DNA of 37,727 bases, taken from positions 1 to 37,727 of the forward strand of contig NW_004086858.1 of NCBI RefSeq assembly GCF_000220395.1. The letters run 5' to 3'. Source of the DNA: Ichthyophthirius multifiliis. Lineage: Eukaryota; Ciliophora; Oligohymenophorea; Hymenostomatida. The notes under the pieces are model-generated. The model had not been told where the DNA came from, made no database searches, and saw only the letters and a program-made list of their open reading frames with translations. The translations under genes and the position numbers were made by a program. Within the stretch, counting starts at the first letter, position 1. Each line of letters begins with the position of its first letter. This document shows positions 34,397 through 37,727 of this stretch, one piece after another.

Positions 34397-36765
34397 ATGG
34401 GATAAGTATTTACTAAATAAAACGATTAAGCAAATATTTAATAAAAAAACACATAAATAAAGATTCCAATAATAAATTCTCTTTAAAAGAGAATAAATAA
34501 CGATAATTAATTTAAAATTTCATAAAGCCATTTAGATTTACATAATAATGAAATATTTTCATTCACAACAAAAACAGATTTAATAACCGACATTATATTA
34601 CCAAGACCTAGCATAGATCTTTAAAATTATGAAAATAAATTAATAGAATAAAATACAAATTTTTAAGATTCTTAATTTCCCCCTTAAATTTAAAGCCTTA
34701 CAAAAGATTTAAAATCTTTCTAAAGTGCCTAAAAATACTAATGGAAGCGTATACACGAGTTCCTTTAAAATCCAAAAATAGTAAGCAAAGGAATATAGCC
34801 AAACAACATTAAATAAGGCGAGTTAGGAAATTGTTATTTTTTATCTTCCCTTTTTTGCATAGCTAAAAAACCTTTTTTAATTGAAAGACTTATATAAACA
34901 AAATAAATAAATAAATAAGGACTTTATGTAGTTTGGATTTGCAAAGATGGTGAATGGCAATAAGTTTTATTAGATGACTTTTTTCCATGTATTGAGAAAG
35001 ATAATGTTTTCTATCCTGCTTTTTCGTAGTCTAATGAGAATGAAATTTGGGTACTTCTTTTAGAAAAAGCTTATGCCAAAGTATATGGATCTTATGAATA
35101 AATAGAAAGAGGATTATCTGGACACTTTACTCATGATTTAACTGGGGCACCTTATTTTTATTTGATAAGGGATTCTTAAGGTGGATTTGATATGGAAGAA
35201 TTATGGAGACTGTTATATAATGGATTAATTGAAAATAATTATATAATAACTGCTAGTTTTGAGAACAATAATAATGAAATAGCTTAAAAAAAAGAAGCTT
35301 TATTCGGAATTACATCAGCACATTGCTATAGCTTGCTTGATGTGAAAGAAATAATTGATTCAGAAGGAAAAAATAATAAAATTATTTAAGTCAGGAACCC
35401 TTGGGGAGTTTTCAAATGGAAAGAGGATTAGAGTGATAATTCGAAAAAATTGACTTCTGATTTTAAAAAATAATTAGATGTATAAGAAAATGATGGAACT
35501 TTTTGGATTAATTTGAACGATTTTGTTTAATAATTTAGATAGGTTTGTGTTTCTAAAGTTAATGAAAAATATAAATATTCTAGTATTAAGTGTTGTCATA
35601 TTTAAGAAAAATTGAATGTGAAACTATTTAGTATGAAGGTTAATTCTTAATGTCAAGGAAATGTCGGAATTAGCTAAAATGATTAAAGAAATTTTTCAGA
35701 AAATAAAAATTATTAGTATTCGATGGTAAGACTTATGGTTTTTAGAATAGAAAATAATTAAATTAAATAATATATTGGAGGTGAGTTTGATTGTGAAAGA
35801 GATATTTCATTCGAAGCATTGTTTTAAGAAGGAATTTATTTAGTATATGTTGAATTTGATTGGATACAAAATGATGTTAGGGAGTTCGTTTTGTGGAATT
35901 ATGGAGAATAATTAGTTGAATTTATTGAAATTAATAACAATATTAGTTAAGAAAGTTTAATTGAAGATATATTTTAAGTTCATGCATTAAGTGAAGATGT
36001 TAAAAGAGTACATAAATATAATTAATAAATAAAAAGAATAACAGGATAAGTTTGTGGATATGTGTATTTTATTTATTAAAATAATTCGTACGATATTTAT
36101 TTAAAGGAATAATTATAAATGAAAAATATTACGTTTCTTAATATTTGTCCTCCTCATACTTACTAAGATTAAATTAAAATAAATATAAAACCAGGTGATT
36201 AATAGATTGTTAAATTTAAAGTAGATGCTAAAGGTTAATTTATATATATATATAAATATTTAATATATATATATAAATATATATAAATAATAATATTTAT
36301 TAAAATTTATTTATATTTAAATATATATAATTATATTTTTTTTTATATATTTATATATATATTCAAACATTAGGTAGAGGAGTATATAAATATTAAAGTA
36401 GTTTAAGTTATATTTTATTATAAGATTTGAGAGATGTAACTGAGTAGAAACTAATTTAAATGTCACATTTTTAACCTTCAAAGGTTAAGTAGAGAGAAAT
36501 GCATGGGAAATTTATGAAGGTTTTTGTACATACTTTTGTATATTATGGAGGTATGTGCTTTTTATATATTAATAAAACTTCTTCTAAGGTTTATGTCGAA
36601 GATTTATAAATAGGGCTTGTAAATTTGAGATGCGAAAAATATGATATCGATGATATTATTCATATTGAAGTTTAGCCCTAATAATAATTCTTGATTAATT
36701 TTAAAACTATTGATATTGATAAAGATATTGCTTATAAACCGAAAATGACCTATTTTCTAAGATGA
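34397..36765 (+). CDS. Calpain-type (C2 family) cysteine protease
   Basis: The product is 742 residues from ATG 34397 to TGA 36763-36765, with one 140-nt intron (36234-36373) that keeps frame. Calpains are cytosolic Ca2+-dependent limited proteases. The catalytic triad is intact: Cys146 in KQGELGNCYFLSSLFC (codon 34832-34834), His309 in FGITSAHCYSLLDV (35321-35323) and Asn334 in IQVRNPWGVFKW (35396-35398), with spacings matching known calpains. FWINLNDFVQQF marks the end of the protease core. The remaining about 370 residues form beta-sandwich-like segments (for example VHTFVYYGGMCFLYINK), as in the C2-like/CBSW domain; no EF-hand domain is seen. The N-terminus MGQVFTKQ has Gly2 and Thr6, matching an N-myristoylation site, so membrane attachment is plausible. 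The long, 130-residue N-terminal extension is polar and Gln-rich. Confidence 0.93.
36234..36373 (+). other. Long TA-repeat intron of the calpain gene
   Basis: GT...TAG boundaries enclose 140 nt of nearly pure TA/TAAA sequence. This is about three times the usual intron length in this window. Removal joins KVDAKG to RGVYKYQSS in frame. Confidence 0.85.
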
Positions 36766-37593
36766 AAAAAATATTATGATCATTTTTAAATTTGAAATAT
36801 AAAAATTTAAATTATAATTTAATTATATATAATTTTTTATTGTTAGTAATTAATAACAATTTAATAGTTTTTTTCTTTTTATAATATACATATATTTCTT
36901 AATTATTAAGATATATATAAAATTTTCTTATATAATTTTTATGAACTTTTATTATATTAATTTAAATATTATTTATTTTTATTTATTATTATTTTTCTTT
37001 AATTTTAAAATATTTAATTAATATAATTAAATCGTGATTTTTTTTTTTATTATATTTTTTTTAATTTTTATAATATTAAAGAAAAATATAAACAATAAAT
37101 AATTATAATATTTTATATATAAAAAAAACAATATGATAAAAGGAATAAATCATATAATATGTAAACTAACAAGATAAATATTTATTTTTATTAAGTTATT
37201 AAAAAAAATTAACTCATCCAAAAATATTTATTTGATAAATATACGATAGTTAACATCCATAAAAATAAAATGCGAATCCCATATAATTTTTTAGATTTTT
37301 CTTTAAAATATATTTATTCATCTTCATAATCACGAAATCAAGAATATAGTTTATATTTCTTTAATTATTGCCTTAAATATATTGAATTACTTGAAATTTA
37401 AATCTTATTTAACATTATTTAATAAATTAAATGAATGTATTATAAATCTTATTACAATTTTATCATAATATATTTTATTTTTTTATAATCCATTTTTAAA
37501 ACATACTATATATCAATAATATAGAGGAAAACAATAATAAGTAAGTTTTAATAAATATTTTACTATTTTTAAACATATTTCTATATTATATAA
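36766..37593. other. AT-rich region upstream of the histone gene
   Basis: Mostly A/T with no firm gene. Around 37200-37430 base composition is less extreme. Both strands give short protein-like stretches: plus MRIPYNFLDFSLKYIYSSSQ from ATG 37271, and minus YEDEQIYFKEKSKKLYGIR followed by a hydrophobic helix. None connects to clear exons, so no gene is called. Confidence 0.45.
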
Positions 37594-37727
37594 ATGGCAA
37601 AGACAAAAAAACCTCATAAATTTCATCCAGTAATAGTTACTATTTGTGAAATAAGGAAATATTAAAAATCTTCTGCTATAATAATTGTATTTTTAAAAAT
37701 TTATTTTGAGAAATTTCTGTTAAATTA
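37594..37727 (+). CDS. Histone H3 variant lacking most of the N-terminal tail (5' part)
   Basis: From ATG 37594 the protein begins MAKTKKPHKFHPVIVTICEI and continues RKYQKSSAIII before a splice donor at 37687. Canonical H3 starts ARTK and has [20 protein letters not shown] at residues 36-55, so this matches H3 residues 1-4 joined directly to about residue 37, then the start of the alpha-N helix. The tail with Lys9, Ser10, Lys14 and Lys27 is absent. The next H3 segment (RKLPFQ) should lie after the intron, which either ends at 37710 or continues outside the window. Substitutions at normally invariant sites (GTVAL to VIVTI) suggest a divergent variant rather than core H3. A centromeric H3 or a degenerate copy are the alternatives. 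Confidence 0.72.

Noticed and set aside
1-37727. Telomere repeats, tRNA or rRNA genes, CRISPR arrays, transposases
   Set aside because: None was seen. The ends are not C4A2- or C3TA2-like repeats, and the only arrays are TA microsatellites and the coding 30-bp repeat.

Overview
The window reads as nuclear genomic DNA of a ciliate with the UAA/UAG = Gln code. Every long gene is full of in-frame TAA and TAG where glutamine fits the family, and ends at TGA, often the only TGA in frame for kilobases. Base composition is extremely AT-rich, and genes are cut by short GT...AG introns, mostly 38-100 nt. This suggests an oligohymenophorean ciliate (Tetrahymena/Ichthyophthirius-like); I cannot name the species. 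Standard-code ORF calling fails here, so all models were built by hand with TAA/TAG read as Gln.

Layout. 523-7009 (+): very large TPR protein, with TPR blocks at both ends of a Q/N/K/E-rich coiled region. 7187-15219 (-): guanylyl cyclase fused behind a P4-ATPase-like domain. About 15393-15800 (+): weak hypothetical gene. 16134-17561 (+): unrecognised gene with an acidic tail. 17716-18000 (-): orphan C-terminal piece resembling importin alpha. 19276-29997 (-): complete IP3-receptor/ryanodine-receptor type Ca2+ release channel. 30406-30651 (-): weak small ORF. 31013-32537 (-): leucine-rich-repeat protein built as one repeat per exon. 33379-34260 (+): Atg13-like HORMA protein. 34397-36765 (+): calpain-type cysteine protease. 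37594-end (+): 5' part of a histone H3 variant with almost no N-terminal tail. Gaps are AT-rich intergenic DNA.

How the genes relate. No operon logic is expected. The two biggest neighbours on the minus strand are a cGMP-making membrane cyclase and an intracellular Ca2+ release channel, both parts of ciliate second-messenger signalling; the adjacency may be chance. Calpain and Atg13-like genes are tandem on the plus strand, 136 bp apart.

Quality note. The TPR gene and the acidic-tail gene need several single-base corrections, nearly all in A homopolymers, to keep one frame. I treat these as probable sequence errors. Intron positions quoted were derived by frame and splice-site matching; those not quoted were not resolved.
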